Positions 39,712 to 47,785 of a stretch of 64,000 nucleotides of DNA are shown one piece after another. The notes below the pieces were generated by a model. It was not told the DNA's origin. It made no database searches and saw only the letters and a program-made list of their open reading frames with translations. This DNA is from DAITQM01 sp036832975 (GTDB taxonomy: Bacteria; Pseudomonadota; Gammaproteobacteria; Xanthomonadales; Wenzhouxiangellaceae): assembly GCA_036832975.1 (NCBI GenBank), contig DAITQM010000005.1:1-64000 (forward strand). The letters are read 5' to 3'. Position 1 is the stretch's first letter; every line of letters starts with the position of its first letter. Both the position numbers and the translations under genes were made by a program.

Positions 39712-42700
39712 ATGCTGACCGCGCTGCTCGGCCGGCGGCGGCTGATCCTCAGTACCGCGGCATTGCTCGCCGCCGCCGGTCTCGCGGCCTGGCTGACGAT
39801 GATCCGCCAGGAGGATCCGGCGTTTCCGTACCGTTACGGGTTCGTCATGGTGCAGTACCCCGGCGCCGACGTCGAACTGACCGAGCGCCTGGTTGCCGAT
39901 CCGCTCGAGGAGGAGTTGACCGAAGTCGAGCAAGTCGATGAACTGCGGACCACGATCCGCGCCGGATTCGTGTTCGTCCTGGTCGCGCTGAAGCAGACGG
40001 TTTACGACACCGACACCGCCTGGGACCGGATCCGTGTCGCCGTCGATCGCGCTGTCGGGCGTTTTCCGCCCGGGACGTTGCCGCCGGTCGTCGACGACCG
40101 GCAGATCGACGCCGCGACCGTGGTGCTGGCGCTGACCGGCAGCGACGATCCGGTGATGCTGCAACAGGCGGCGCGCGACTTGCGACAGCGCCTGTACGGC
40201 CTCAAGGAGATCGCCCGCATCCGCATTTACGGTGACGCCGGCGAACAAGTGACGGTCGCCCTCGATGACCACCGCCTGGCGACGCTCGCCCTGGCGCCCG
40301 ATACGCTCGCCGCGACGCTGCAAGGCCGCAACGAAATCGTTCCCGGCGGTTATCTGACCGCCGCCGGGCGCCAGTTGCAAATCCGGCCGCACAGCGAGTT
40401 CAGATCCATCGACGAAATCGCCGCCACGCCGATCCATTTACCCGGCGGCGGCAATGTCTCCCTCGGGACGCTGGCCGACGTGCGCCTCGAAGTGCGCGAT
40501 CCGCCGACCGAGACCGCGTGGATCGGCACCGAGCGCGCCGTCGTCCTGGCGGTGATCGCCGAACGCAATCGGACCAACGCCGTGGCCTTCGGGCAACGCT
40601 TGCGTCACGCCATCGACGGCTGGCGCGGCGATTTCGCGCCGCTGCGCATCGAAGAGATGTTCTACCAGCCGGCGCGGGTCGCCGAACGGCTCAGCGAACT
40701 CGGCCGCTCATTGCTCCTCGGGGTGGCCATCGTCGGCGTCCTGCTGCTGTTGGCCATGGGTTGGCGCCTCGGCTTGACCGTTACCTCGCTGGTGCCGCTG
40801 GTCACCTTCGCGGCGCTCGCCCTCTATGCGCTGGGGGGCGGCGTTCTGCACCAGATGGCGGTGGCCGGCATGGTCATCGCCCTGGGTCTTTTAGTCGATA
40901 ACGCCATCGTGATGGCCGAAAACATCCACTGGCATCTCAATCGCGGAGCGGCGCGGCGCGAAGCGGCGGTGTGTTCGGTGCGCGAACTCGCCGGACCGCT
41001 CGGCGCGGCGACCGGGACGACCGTGGCGGTTTTCGTGCCGATGCTGGCGTCGAGCGGCGATACCGCCGATTTCACGCGCGCCCTGCCGGTGGTCATTATC
41101 TTGATGCTGGTCGTCAGCTACCTGTTCGCCGTGCTGGTCACGCCGCTGGCCGGCGAAGTATTGCTGCGCCCGGCGGCCGATCGTGCGACGTCCCGCCTGG
41201 CCGCTGTCGGGCGGCGCCTCGGCGGGTTGGCTGTCCGCCGGCCGTGGCTCGTCACCGGCAGCGCACTGCTCGCCGTGTTGTTGAGCGTTGCCGCCTCCCG
41301 TTACGTCGAGCGTAACTTCTTCCCGGAAACCGACCGCAACCAATTCGTCGTCGATGTCTATTTTCCCGAAGGTACGCCGCTGGCGATCACCAGCGCCGCG
41401 GCGCACGGCATCGCGGCGCAGATCGCGGCGCGGCCCGGCGTGCGCCGGACCTTCACTTTCATCGGCAACAGCGGGCCGCGTTTTTATTACAACCTGAACG
41501 AGACGCCGCGCGCCCCGCATATCGCGCGTCTGGCGGTGGAAACCGCCACGCTGGCCGATATCGCGCCGCTGTTCGCCTGGATTCGCGAGCAGGCCGGGCG
41601 CCGCTGGCTCGCAGCCGACGTCGTACCGCGGCGGCTGGCCCAGGGCCCACCACAGCCGGCGCCGGTCGAGATTCGGCTGGTCGCCGGCGACGGGCCACAG
41701 CTCGTCGCGGCGACCGAAGCATTGCTGGCCCATCTGCGGGCGATTGCGGGTACCGCCAATGTCCGGCACGATCTCGGGATCGGTCAACCGATGCTCGAGT
41801 ACCGCATCGACGACGCCCGTGCCGACTTGCTCGCCACCGATCGGCGGTCCGTTGGCCAGGCGCTGGCGCGGCAGACGCAGGGCGTGGAAATCGGCACTTA
41901 TCGCGGCGGCGACGACCCGGCCCCGATCATCCTGCGTTCACCGGCCGGCGAACGGCTGGCGCCGGCTGAACTGGCCACGGTGCACGTCTGGGGGCAGGGC
42001 GGCGAGGCGACCCCGCTCGTTGCCGTCGCCGATGAGCGTTTATATTGGCAGCCGGCCGTGCGCCATCACTTCAACTTGCAGCCGGCGGTCAATGTCTTCA
42101 GCGAACTCGAAGAGGGCGTGACTTACGCCGCGGTATTCAAGGAGTTATACCGCCGGTTGGCCGTGACGCCGTTGCCGGCCGGCGTCGAGTTGGTCGAAGG
42201 CGGGGCGCAGGAATCGTCGGGCGAAGCCAACCAGGCGCTGTTCCACACGTTGCCGCTCGGCATCTTGCTCCTGTTGTTCTTTCTGCTTTTGCAGTTCAAC
42301 TCTTTCCGCCGCGTCGCGATCATCCTCAGCACCGTGCCGCTGGCTGCCGCCGGCGTCGTGCCCGGACTCATCCTGTCCGGCTATCCGTTCGGTTTTATGG
42401 CCATGCTCGGCCTGATCGCGCTGGTCGGCATCGTCGTCAACAACGCGATCGTGCTGATCGACGTCACCGACGCCGCGCTCGCCGCCGGGCGGCCGGTCGA
42501 CGAAGCGCTCAGCGCCGCCGTCGAGCGCCGCATCCGGCCCGTGCTGCTGACCACCGCCACGACCGTTGCCGGCCTCATGCCGTTGACCTTGACCCGGAGC
42601 ACGCTGTGGCCGCCGATGGCCTGGACCATGATCTCCGGTCTGACTGTCTCGACCCTGCTCACCTTGCTCGTCGTCCCGGCGCTGATGAAACTGGCATTGC

Positions 42701-42756
42701 CGGCAAGGCCGATACGCACTGCACCGCCGGCGGCGCCGGGCAGCTCAATAGTTTAG
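39712..42756 (+). CDS. RND-family efflux transporter, inner-membrane pump
   Basis: This 1014-aa proton-driven pump has twelve predicted membrane segments and two large periplasmic loops in the AcrB plan. TM1 is LILSTAALLAAAGLAAWLTM. The TM4 motif LLVDNAIVMAENI has Asp-Asn where drug-type pumps have two Asp, so the relay uses a single Asp there, as in some other RND branches. The C-terminal half repeats the plan, with LIALVGIVVNNAIVLIDVTD. The stop codon TAG is part of the target site of a hairpin repeat inserted directly at the gene end. The substrate is unknown. Confidence 0.93.
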   Translation: MLTALLGRRRLILSTAALLAAAGLAAWLTMIRQEDPAFPYRYGFVMVQYPGADVELTERLVADPLEEELTEVEQVDELRTTIRAGFVFVLVALKQTVYDTDTAWDRIRVAVDRAVGRFPPGTLPPVVDDRQIDAATVVLALTGSDDPVMLQQAARDLRQRLYGLKEIARIRIYGDAGEQVTVALDDHRLATLALAPDTLAATLQGRNEIVPGGYLTAAGRQLQIRPHSEFRSIDEIAATPIHLPGGGNVSLGTLADVRLEVRDPPTETAWIGTERAVVLAVIAERNRTNAVAFGQRLRHAIDGWRGDFAPLRIEEMFYQPARVAERLSELGRSLLLGVAIVGVLLLLAMGWRLGLTVTSLVPLVTFAALALYALGGGVLHQMAVAGMVIALGLLVDNAIVMAENIHWHLNRGAARREAAVCSVRELAGPLGAATGTTVAVFVPMLASSGDTADFTRALPVVIILMLVVSYLFAVLVTPLAGEVLLRPAADRATSRLAAVGRRLGGLAVRRPWLVTGSALLAVLLSVAASRYVERNFFPETDRNQFVVDVYFPEGTPLAITSAAAHGIAAQIAARPGVRRTFTFIGNSGPRFYYNLNETPRAPHIARLAVETATLADIAPLFAWIREQAGRRWLAADVVPRRLAQGPPQPAPVEIRLVAGDGPQLVAATEALLAHLRAIAGTANVRHDLGIGQPMLEYRIDDARADLLATDRRSVGQALARQTQGVEIGTYRGGDDPAPIILRSPAGERLAPAELATVHVWGQGGEATPLVAVADERLYWQPAVRHHFNLQPAVNVFSELEEGVTYAAVFKELYRRLAVTPLPAGVELVEGGAQESSGEANQALFHTLPLGILLLLFFLLLQFNSFRRVAIILSTVPLAAAGVVPGLILSGYPFGFMAMLGLIALVGIVVNNAIVLIDVTDAALAAGRPVDEALSAAVERRIRPVLLTTATTVAGLMPLTLTRSTLWPPMAWTMISGLTVSTLLTLLVVPALMKLALPARPIRTAPPAAPGSSIV

Positions 42757-42866
42757 CAGGCTGTTGAAAAACAGCCTGCTAATCCGGGCCACGGATGGCC
42801 CGGCGAAATCAGGCGCTGCTCAGTGGCAGATTTCGGGAGCGCAGCGAAAGTCGCGCCTTTCGCAAG
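42753..42866 (+). repeat. Hairpin-rich repeat, copy B
   Basis: The first 65 bases (42753-42817) are identical to copy A: a 13-bp hairpin with GAAA loop, then the CCGGGCCA/TGGCCCGG hairpin. The rest, including TTTCGGGAGCGCAGCG and CGCGCCTTTCG, matches the interior of copy D on the opposite strand. The outer hairpin of the far end is missing, so this copy looks truncated. The RND pump stop codon (42754-42756) lies in its first bases. Confidence 0.85.
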
Positions 42867-42922
42867 CCCACTGGGACGGGTGGGCGGGAGTCAGGAAAAA
42901 TCAGGGGGTGGTGGAGGATGAG

Positions 42923-43705
42923 TCAATGGTAAAACACCGCCTCCCAGCGTTCGTAGTTGCGTTTGGCGCGGCGAAGTTGCGGCAGCCAGCCGGCGATGGC
43001 CAGGAACAGGCGGTTGACGAGGTTGCCCGGGAAGCGGCAGGGGCGGGCGAAATCGACGAACAGAACGGCGCGCAGGCCGGTCGTCTCGTTCCATACTTCG
43101 TGCTCGAAGGTGTCGTCGAAGATCAGGCTTCGGCCTTCCTCCCAATGACGGATCTGATCGGCGACCCGAATGCGGCAACGCTCCTTGGGCTCGGGCACGA
43201 TCAGGCCGAGGTGGTAGCGCAATACGCCTTTGTACGGTCCGGTATGGGCGGGGATCTGTTTGCCGGGCGCCAGAATCGAGAAAAAGGCGGTTTTCATGCC
43301 CGGAATGCGGGCAAGCATCCGGGTGGTTTCGGGGCAGCGCTGGCAGTTTGCGTCGCAACGGATGCCGTAACCGTAGAAGAAATAGGTCTTCCATTGGTTA
43401 TCGCAATTGATGTTGCCGACTTCCGGGGTGAGATCCTGGAAGTTCGGTAGTTCGTTGTGCCGGAGCATGACGGTATCGAGTTCGGCGCGGATCGCCGGCC
43501 AGGCGTCTTCGATTTCATTCGCCCAGGGGAATTGCGCATTGTCGAAAATCGGCACGTCGCCGTACCGGGAGGTGCGGGCGACCAGCCGATCGATGGCCGC
43601 CAGCAGCCGGCCGCCGAGGCGGGTAAGCCGGGTGGAACGCGGGACGCCTTCGTAGCGCGGGGAAAGGCGGTCCGCGCCGCCGGGGAGTGGTTCGCGACTC
43701 TGCAT
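42923..43705 (-). CDS. Aspartyl/asparaginyl beta-hydroxylase family protein, LpxO-like
   Basis: This 260-aa Fe(II)/2-oxoglutarate-dependent oxygenase belongs to the family of LpxO, which hydroxylates a lipid A acyl chain. The motif FSILAPGKQIPAHTGPYKG near residues 142-160 gives the first iron His, LRYHLGLIVP follows, and SLIFDDTFEHEVWNE near 196-210 gives the second His. The N-terminal part contains IFDNAQFPWANEIE and a cluster of four Cys (residues about 97-120, CDNQ, RCDANCQRCPE). A C-terminal hydrophobic stretch (NRLFLAIAGWLPQL) suggests membrane association. The substrate could be lipid A or another acyl-lipid. Confidence 0.8.
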   Translation of the reverse strand: MQSREPLPGGADRLSPRYEGVPRSTRLTRLGGRLLAAIDRLVARTSRYGDVPIFDNAQFPWANEIEDAWPAIRAELDTVMLRHNELPNFQDLTPEVGNINCDNQWKTYFFYGYGIRCDANCQRCPETTRMLARIPGMKTAFFSILAPGKQIPAHTGPYKGVLRYHLGLIVPEPKERCRIRVADQIRHWEEGRSLIFDDTFEHEVWNETTGLRAVLFVDFARPCRFPGNLVNRLFLAIAGWLPQLRRAKRNYERWEAVFYH

Positions 43706-43743
43706 GATAGGCCCTGCGATGCTTTTTCTCCTGCACGGACATT

Positions 43744-43902
43744 CTAACAGGCTGTTGAAAAAGGGCTCTCCTGCCCTTTTTCAAGTCGCGAGTCCGGTAC
43801 ATGCCCGGACTCGCTCTCGCCGGATCAAGCACTGCCGCGCTTGATCCGCGTGCGGAACATCTCTGTTCCGCCTCAGCAGGCTATTTTTCAACAGCTTGCT
43901 AA
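43744..43902. repeat. Hairpin-rich repeat, copy C, with CTAA target duplication
   Basis: The element (43748-43898) is bounded by CTAA on both sides (43744-43747 and 43899-43902). Its ends are related inverted repeats: CAGGCTGTTGAAAAA at the left and CAAGCTGTTGAAAAA read from the right. The interior differs from copies A, B and D. It consists of successive hairpins: GAAAAAGGGC/GCCCTTTTTC, GCGAGTCCGG/CCGGACTCGC, GGATCAAGC/GCTTGATCC and GCGGAAC/GTTCCGC. No protein is encoded. Confidence 0.8.
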
Positions 43903-43956
43903 TGTAAGCTTGGCCGGGCAAATCGAGCCGGGCGAATCGGATAAGGTTTGGGTTCC

Positions 43957-44331
43957 ATGAAATATCTGCTGATCGCCGGTGCCGGTGCCGCCGGCAGTCT
44001 TAGCCGTTACCTGCTGGCCGGGCTTGTGCAGTCGCTGGCCGGCAGCGGTTTTGCCTGGGGCACGCTGGCGGTGAACGTCACCGGTTGTTTCGGCGCCGGG
44101 TTGTTATTCGCTCTGGGCGAGCGCTATGGCGTGCTCAGCGATGCGGCGCGCAGCGCTTTGCTGATCGGATTCTTCGGCGCTTTCACGACGTTTTCGACCT
44201 TGGCGCTCGAAACCTGGCTGTTACTGCGCGAGGGTGCCTGGTGGCTTGCCGCCGGCGGTTTTCTGGCGCACAACGCACTCGGCATCGGGGCGGTGGTGCT
44301 GGCCGCCGGTATAGTGAAGTTAATTCTATGA
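43957..44331 (+). CDS. crcB: Fluoride channel CrcB/Fluc
   Basis: This 124-aa four-helix membrane protein exports fluoride as a dual-topology dimer. Typical motifs are AGAGAAGSLSRYLLAGLVQ at the start, GTLAVNVTGCFGAG near residue 35 with the conserved Asn, and GFFGAFTTFSTLALETWLL near residue 72 with the fluoride-gating Phe/Thr box. The gene is translationally coupled to a DUF190 gene. I looked upstream for a fluoride (crcB-motif) riboswitch and found none. Confidence 0.95.
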   Translation: MKYLLIAGAGAAGSLSRYLLAGLVQSLAGSGFAWGTLAVNVTGCFGAGLLFALGERYGVLSDAARSALLIGFFGAFTTFSTLALETWLLLREGAWWLAAGGFLAHNALGIGAVVLAAGIVKLIL

Positions 44332-44681
44332 AAATCGAACAAGATGCTGTTTTATTAAGAATTTTTATTGGAGAGTCGGACCGATTCGGGCATGCTTCGT
44401 TGGCCGACGCCATCGTCGCCAAGGCCCATGAATCCGGCCTGGCGGGGGCGACGGTGCTGCGCGGCGTACAGGGTTTCGGGGCCCGCAGTCGGATTCATAC
44501 CAGCAAAATTCTCCGCCTTTCGGAAGATCTTCCGGTGGTGATCGAACTGGTCGACAGCCCGGAACGCATCGCTGAATTTCTGCCGGCGATCGAGACCATG
44601 ATGGGCGACGGGTTGGTGACCATGGAGAAAGTGAAGGTGCTGATTTACCGCGGTTCGGAGTCGGGCGGTAAGGCTTCATAA
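44328..44681 (+). CDS. DUF190 domain protein associated with CrcB
   Basis: This 117-aa protein matches DUF190, a PII-like fold often encoded next to crcB. It has LRIFIGESDRFGHASLADAIV, AGATVLRGVQGFGARSRIHT and PVVIELVDSPERIAEFLP, the strands and T-loop region of PII-like proteins. It starts inside the crcB stop (ATGA). The first 50 bases are AT-rich compared with the rest, probably to keep the initiation region open. The role is unknown; a sensor or regulator of fluoride export is plausible. Confidence 0.88.
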   Translation: MKIEQDAVLLRIFIGESDRFGHASLADAIVAKAHESGLAGATVLRGVQGFGARSRIHTSKILRLSEDLPVVIELVDSPERIAEFLPAIETMMGDGLVTMEKVKVLIYRGSESGGKAS

Positions 44682-45244
44682 CACCAGACGAATGCCGGTG
44701 GCAGGTTGAACAGCACCCATTTCAGCCGGCGGGCGCACCATCGACCGATTTCACCGGGCACCGTTTTGAGCGGATTTCCGAAGCCGTAAGTGAATTGCAC
44801 CAGCCGCCCGCCGGGGGGCAATACCCGGCGTATAGCGGCAATCACCGCGGCACGGTCCGCATCCGGTAGAGAAAGCAGAGGCAGAGCCGAGATGACGCAG
44901 CAGACGCGATCGATTCCCGCGGCCGCCAGCCATTCCGAAAGGCGCGTGGCGTCGCCGTGGATCACTCGGACGCCCGGGAACCGCCGGGCCAGCAGATTAG
45001 CCAGTTCAGGGTCGCGTTCGACAATCGCCAAGTGTTCCGGCGGTATCCGTTCCAGGATGGCTCGCGAGATGGCGCCGGTGCCGCCGCCGAGTTCGACGAC
45101 CATCCCTGGAGCGGCGGTCGGAATCGCGTCGGCCATCGCCCGGGCCAGCGCCGGGCTGCTGGGCACCAAGGCGCCGACCTGGCGCGGGTCACGCAGCCAG
45201 GCCGACCAGAATTTCAGATGCCGGACCACGGCGTTGCCGTTCAT
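44645..45244 (-). CDS. Class I SAM methyltransferase, PmtA-like
   Basis: This 199-aa protein resembles the Rhodobacter-type phospholipid N-methyltransferases, which convert phosphatidylethanolamine to phosphatidylcholine. HLKFWSAWLRDPRQVGALVPSS at the N-terminus is typical, followed by the SAM motif VVELGGGTGAISRAIL near residue 50 and LAIVERDPELANLL. RRVLPPGGRLVQFTYGF is the later motif. The same family also includes rRNA-dimethyladenosine-like proteins, so the substrate is not certain. It overlaps the DUF190 gene convergently by 37 bases, and its start overlaps the NsrR stop by four, so it may be under NsrR control. Confidence 0.78.
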   Translation of the reverse strand: MNGNAVVRHLKFWSAWLRDPRQVGALVPSSPALARAMADAIPTAAPGMVVELGGGTGAISRAILERIPPEHLAIVERDPELANLLARRFPGVRVIHGDATRLSEWLAAAGIDRVCCVISALPLLSLPDADRAAVIAAIRRVLPPGGRLVQFTYGFGNPLKTVPGEIGRWCARRLKWVLFNLPPAFVWCYEALPPDSEPR

Positions 45245-45708
45245 TGCCGGTTCCCTGCTGCGCGGTCAGGTGGACCGGACCGCCGGGCGAGCAGTTGTTC
45301 GAGCTGCCGCCCAGTGCCGAGGATGTCGTTGAGGGTGTAGCGATCGAGTTCACGATGGAAGGCGTTGAGCGCCTGGCGCAGCAGGCGTTGCAAATGGCAG
45401 GCCGGCGTGATTTGGCAGGCGTTGTTGTCCTGCATACATTCAACCAGGGCGAAATCGGGTTCGCTCTCGCGGATCAGTCCGCCGAGGCCGATTTCGGTTG
45501 CCGGGAGCGCCAGTTTCAGGCCGCCTTTTTTGCCGCGCCGGCTGTCGATGTAACCGCCTTGGGCCAGCCGATTGACCACTTTCATCAAGTGGTTCTGCGA
45601 AATGCCGTAAGCGGCAGCTATTTCACTGATCGTCACCCGCCGGTCCGGGTTCACGCCCAGATAAATCAACACCCGCAGGCAGTAATCGGTGTAGGTGGTC
45701 AGTTGCAA
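45241..45708 (-). CDS. nsrR: Nitric-oxide-sensing Rrf2 regulator NsrR
   Basis: This 155-aa Fe-S regulator closely follows NsrR: MQLTTYTDYCLRVLIYLGVN at the start, ISEIAAAYGISQNHLMKVVNRLAQGGYIDS as the helix-turn-helix, and RGKKGGLKL as the wing. The cluster-binding Cys lie in ECMQDNNACQITPAC near residues 90-104. NO would damage the cluster and lift repression. The start codon is TTG at 45708, supported by the family N-terminus. It is followed by the PmtA-like gene, with overlapping codons. Confidence 0.9.
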   Translation of the reverse strand: MQLTTYTDYCLRVLIYLGVNPDRRVTISEIAAAYGISQNHLMKVVNRLAQGGYIDSRRGKKGGLKLALPATEIGLGGLIRESEPDFALVECMQDNNACQITPACHLQRLLRQALNAFHRELDRYTLNDILGTGRQLEQLLARRSGPPDRAAGNRQ

Positions 45709-45763
45709 GTGAGGTCCATACGGCCGGGCGGTCGATTATCGCACGGCTGTCGGAAGCGCGGAA

Positions 45764-45782
45764 ACTCTGATTTCATCAGAGT
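45764..45782 (-). terminator. Hairpin after infA
   Basis: ACTCTGAT (45764-45771) pairs with ATCAGAGT (45775-45782) around a 3-base loop, 17 bases after the infA stop on the minus strand. Only two or three U residues follow, so it is a weak terminator candidate. Confidence 0.45.
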
Positions 45783-45798
45783 GACCTTAATCCAGGGT

Positions 45799-46017
45799 TT
45801 ATTTCATACGGAACGTGATCCGTCCCTTGCTCAGGTCGTAGGGCGTCAGTTCAACCTTGACCCGGTCGCCGGTCAGAATGCGGATGTAGTTCTTGCGCAT
45901 CCGGCCTGAAATGTGGGCGGTGACGACGTGGCCGTTGTCCAGTTGCACCCGGAACATGGTGTTGGGCAGGGTCTCAAGCACCTTGCCTTCCATTTCGATA
46001 TGGTCTTCGCGCGACAT
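45799..46017 (-). CDS. infA: Translation initiation factor IF-1
   Basis: This 72-aa OB-fold protein has the exact length and sequence pattern of IF-1, which occupies the ribosomal A site during initiation. It reads MSREDHIEMEGKVLETLPNT, then MFRVQLDNGHVVTAHISGRM and IRILTGDRVKVELTPYDLSKG. A TATAAT box lies 44 bases upstream of the ATG. It stands as a single gene between NsrR and a divergent Rrf2 regulator. Confidence 0.98.
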   Translation of the reverse strand: MSREDHIEMEGKVLETLPNTMFRVQLDNGHVVTAHISGRMRKNYIRILTGDRVKVELTPYDLSKGRITFRMK

Positions 46018-46061
46018 GCGGCCTCGGATGAAAAGTGATTCGGGGTTATGGGGACGGCGAC

Positions 46062-46067
46062 ATTATA
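46062..46067 (-). promoter_or_regulatory. -10 element of the infA promoter
   Basis: On the minus strand a perfect TATAAT lies at 46062-46067, preceded by TT. The -35 region is poor (GCGGGG at 17 bases). Transcription would begin near 46055 and leave a leader of about 38 bases with GAGG before the ATG. Confidence 0.5.
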
Positions 46068-46155
46068 AACGAGACGACCTCCGCCCCGCGCCGTTGGGCT
46101 GTGCCGGCGGCGGCCGGTGGCGGTTAAAATACCGGCAGTTCGCGGGCCCAACGAG

Positions 46156-46602
46156 ATGATTTCACAAAAAGCCAAATACGCCTTGCGGGCCTTGCTGGCG
46201 TTGAGCCGGCAGGCACCGGACCAGCCGTTGATGATCGCCGAGATCGCCCGCCGCTACCGGATTCCCCGCAAATTCCTCGAGCAGATCCTGCTCGAACTCA
46301 AGCACCACGGACTGGTTGCCAGCCGCCGCGGCCAGGCCGGTGGCTACCTGTTGCTCAGATCGGCCGCCGAGTTGCCGGTCGGTGAGGTGCTGCGCCTGAT
46401 CGACGGGCCGCTGGCGCCGCTGCCTTGCCTCAGCAAGATGGCGTACCGGCCGTGTACCGACTGTCAGGATGTCGAGCAGTGTGAAATCCGGCGGGTTTTC
46501 GCCGAAGTCGCCGAGGCCACACGCGCCATCCTCGAACGCCGGACGATCGCCGATCTGGCCAGCGCCGGAGAGACGACTCGGGTCAGGCTGCATGCGCGGT
46601 AA
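46156..46602 (+). CDS. Rrf2-family regulator, CymR/IscR-like
   Basis: This 148-aa regulator has the Rrf2 helix-turn-helix (MISQKAKYALRALLALS, then IAEIARRYRIPRKFLEQILLELKHHGLV). A wing follows (SRRGQAGGYLLLRSAAEL), and a segment with four Cys (CLSKMAYRPCTDCQDVEQC, residues about 97-115) could bind an Fe-S cluster. CymR and related Rrf2 proteins control cysteine and sulfate metabolism. This gene directly precedes the sulfate uptake operon, whose promoter contains a dyad, so it is the probable regulator. It is divergent from infA. Confidence 0.9.
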   Translation: MISQKAKYALRALLALSRQAPDQPLMIAEIARRYRIPRKFLEQILLELKHHGLVASRRGQAGGYLLLRSAAELPVGEVLRLIDGPLAPLPCLSKMAYRPCTDCQDVEQCEIRRVFAEVAEATRAILERRTIADLASAGETTRVRLHAR

Positions 46603-46637
46603 AGTAACCCGGACTGACAGCCGGGACAGGTTCGGTC

Positions 46638-46669
46638 TTGACATTCTATACTTAATAGATAGACTAAGT
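46638..46669 (+). promoter_or_regulatory. Promoter of the sulfate uptake operon with Rrf2-type dyad
   Basis: TTGACA (46638-46643), 16 bases, then TAGACT (46660-46665). An inverted repeat ACTTA (46650-46654) and TAAGT (46665-46669) with a 10-base spacer overlaps the -10 region. This AT-rich dyad is a candidate operator for the adjacent Rrf2 regulator. AGGAGGA at 46688-46694 then serves the first gene. Confidence 0.6.
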
Positions 46670-46698
46670 AATGATTCAGAACCGAACAGGAGGACAAC

Positions 46699-47772
46699 AT
46701 GCACTCTGTCAACCGAAATCACTATGCCTCGAGCCACGTGCGGCCTGGCCGCGGGCGGCGGCTTTTGGCGGCCATGAAATCCCGGATGCCGGCCGCTATC
46801 GCGTTTTTCGTCGTTACAGCGGCCGCCGCTGATCAGACGCTGCTCAACGTGTCCTACGATCCGACGCGCGAGTTGTACCGCGATTACAACGCCGCGTTCT
46901 CCCGTTATTGGCAGGCTGAGGGTGGCGAAGCGGTGACGGTCCGCATGTCGCACGGCGGCTCGGGCAAGCAGGCCCGCTCGGTGATCGACGGGCTCGGGGC
47001 CGATGTCGTGACGCTGGCCGTGTCGATCGATATCGATCAGATCGCGGCGTTAAGCGGCAAAATCCCGGCGGATTGGCAAAGCCGCCTGCCGCACCACAGT
47101 TCGCCTTACACCTCGACGATCGTTTTTCTGGTCCGCGGCGGCAATCCCAAAGGCATCCGCGACTGGGACGATCTCGTCCGGCCGGGGATCGAGGTGATCA
47201 CGCCCAACCCGAAGACATCGGGTGGCGCGCGGTGGAATTACCTCGCGGCCTGGGCGTATGCGCTGGAACACTACCGCGGCGATGAAACCCGGGTGCGGGA
47301 TTTCATCCGGGCCCTTTACCAAAACGTCCCGGTACTCGATACCGGCGCCCGCGGTGCGACGACGACATTCGCCCAGCGCGGGATCGGTGATGTGTTGCTG
47401 GCTTGGGAGAACGAAGCTTATCTCAGCTTGCAGGAACTGGGAGCGGAGGCGTTCGAAATCGTCACCCCGAGTTTGAGCATCCTCGCCGAACCGGTGGTCG
47501 CGGTGGTCGACGGCAATGCCGCGGCGCACGGCACGCTGGAGGTGGCGACAGCCTATCTGGAGTGGCTGTACTCGCCCACCGGCCAACGTCTCGCGACCCG
47601 GCATTTCTACCGCCCGGTGCGGCCGGCGCTGGCCGACCCCGCCGATCTGGCGCGTTTCAAACCGTTGCGGCTGGTCCGCGTCGATGAGATCTTCGGCGGT
47701 TGGCCCAAGGCCCAGGCAGAGCATTTCGCCGACGGCGGGGTGTTCGACCAACTCTATCAGCCGCCGCGTTGA
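46699..47772 (+). CDS. sbp: Sulfate/thiosulfate-binding periplasmic protein
   Basis: This 357-aa binding protein captures sulfate for the CysTWA transporter. After a long N-terminus with a secretion signal (MKSRMPAAIAFFVVTAAAAD at about residues 26-45), the mature protein begins LLNVSYDPTRELYRDYNAAF. It carries SHGGSGKQARSV, DVVTLAVSIDID, and NPKTSGGARWNYLAAWAYAL. These are the conserved sulfate-binding family motifs. A strong AGGAGGA precedes the ATG. An internal ATG at 46774 would give a more usual signal-peptide length. Confidence 0.95.
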   Translation: MHSVNRNHYASSHVRPGRGRRLLAAMKSRMPAAIAFFVVTAAAADQTLLNVSYDPTRELYRDYNAAFSRYWQAEGGEAVTVRMSHGGSGKQARSVIDGLGADVVTLAVSIDIDQIAALSGKIPADWQSRLPHHSSPYTSTIVFLVRGGNPKGIRDWDDLVRPGIEVITPNPKTSGGARWNYLAAWAYALEHYRGDETRVRDFIRALYQNVPVLDTGARGATTTFAQRGIGDVLLAWENEAYLSLQELGAEAFEIVTPSLSILAEPVVAVVDGNAAAHGTLEVATAYLEWLYSPTGQRLATRHFYRPVRPALADPADLARFKPLRLVRVDEIFGGWPKAQAEHFADGGVFDQLYQPPR

Positions 47773-47785
47773 GGGCTTGCCGCCG

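Noticed and set aside
42045..42767. A 240-codon frame inside the RND gene ending in the same Leu-Ala-Gly-Cys
   Set aside because: An out-of-frame shadow that merely runs into the same repeat. The real gene stops at 42756.
43903..43956. Fluoride riboswitch upstream of crcB
   Set aside because: The space after hairpin repeat C is about 55 bases and lacks the conserved motif of the crcB aptamer.
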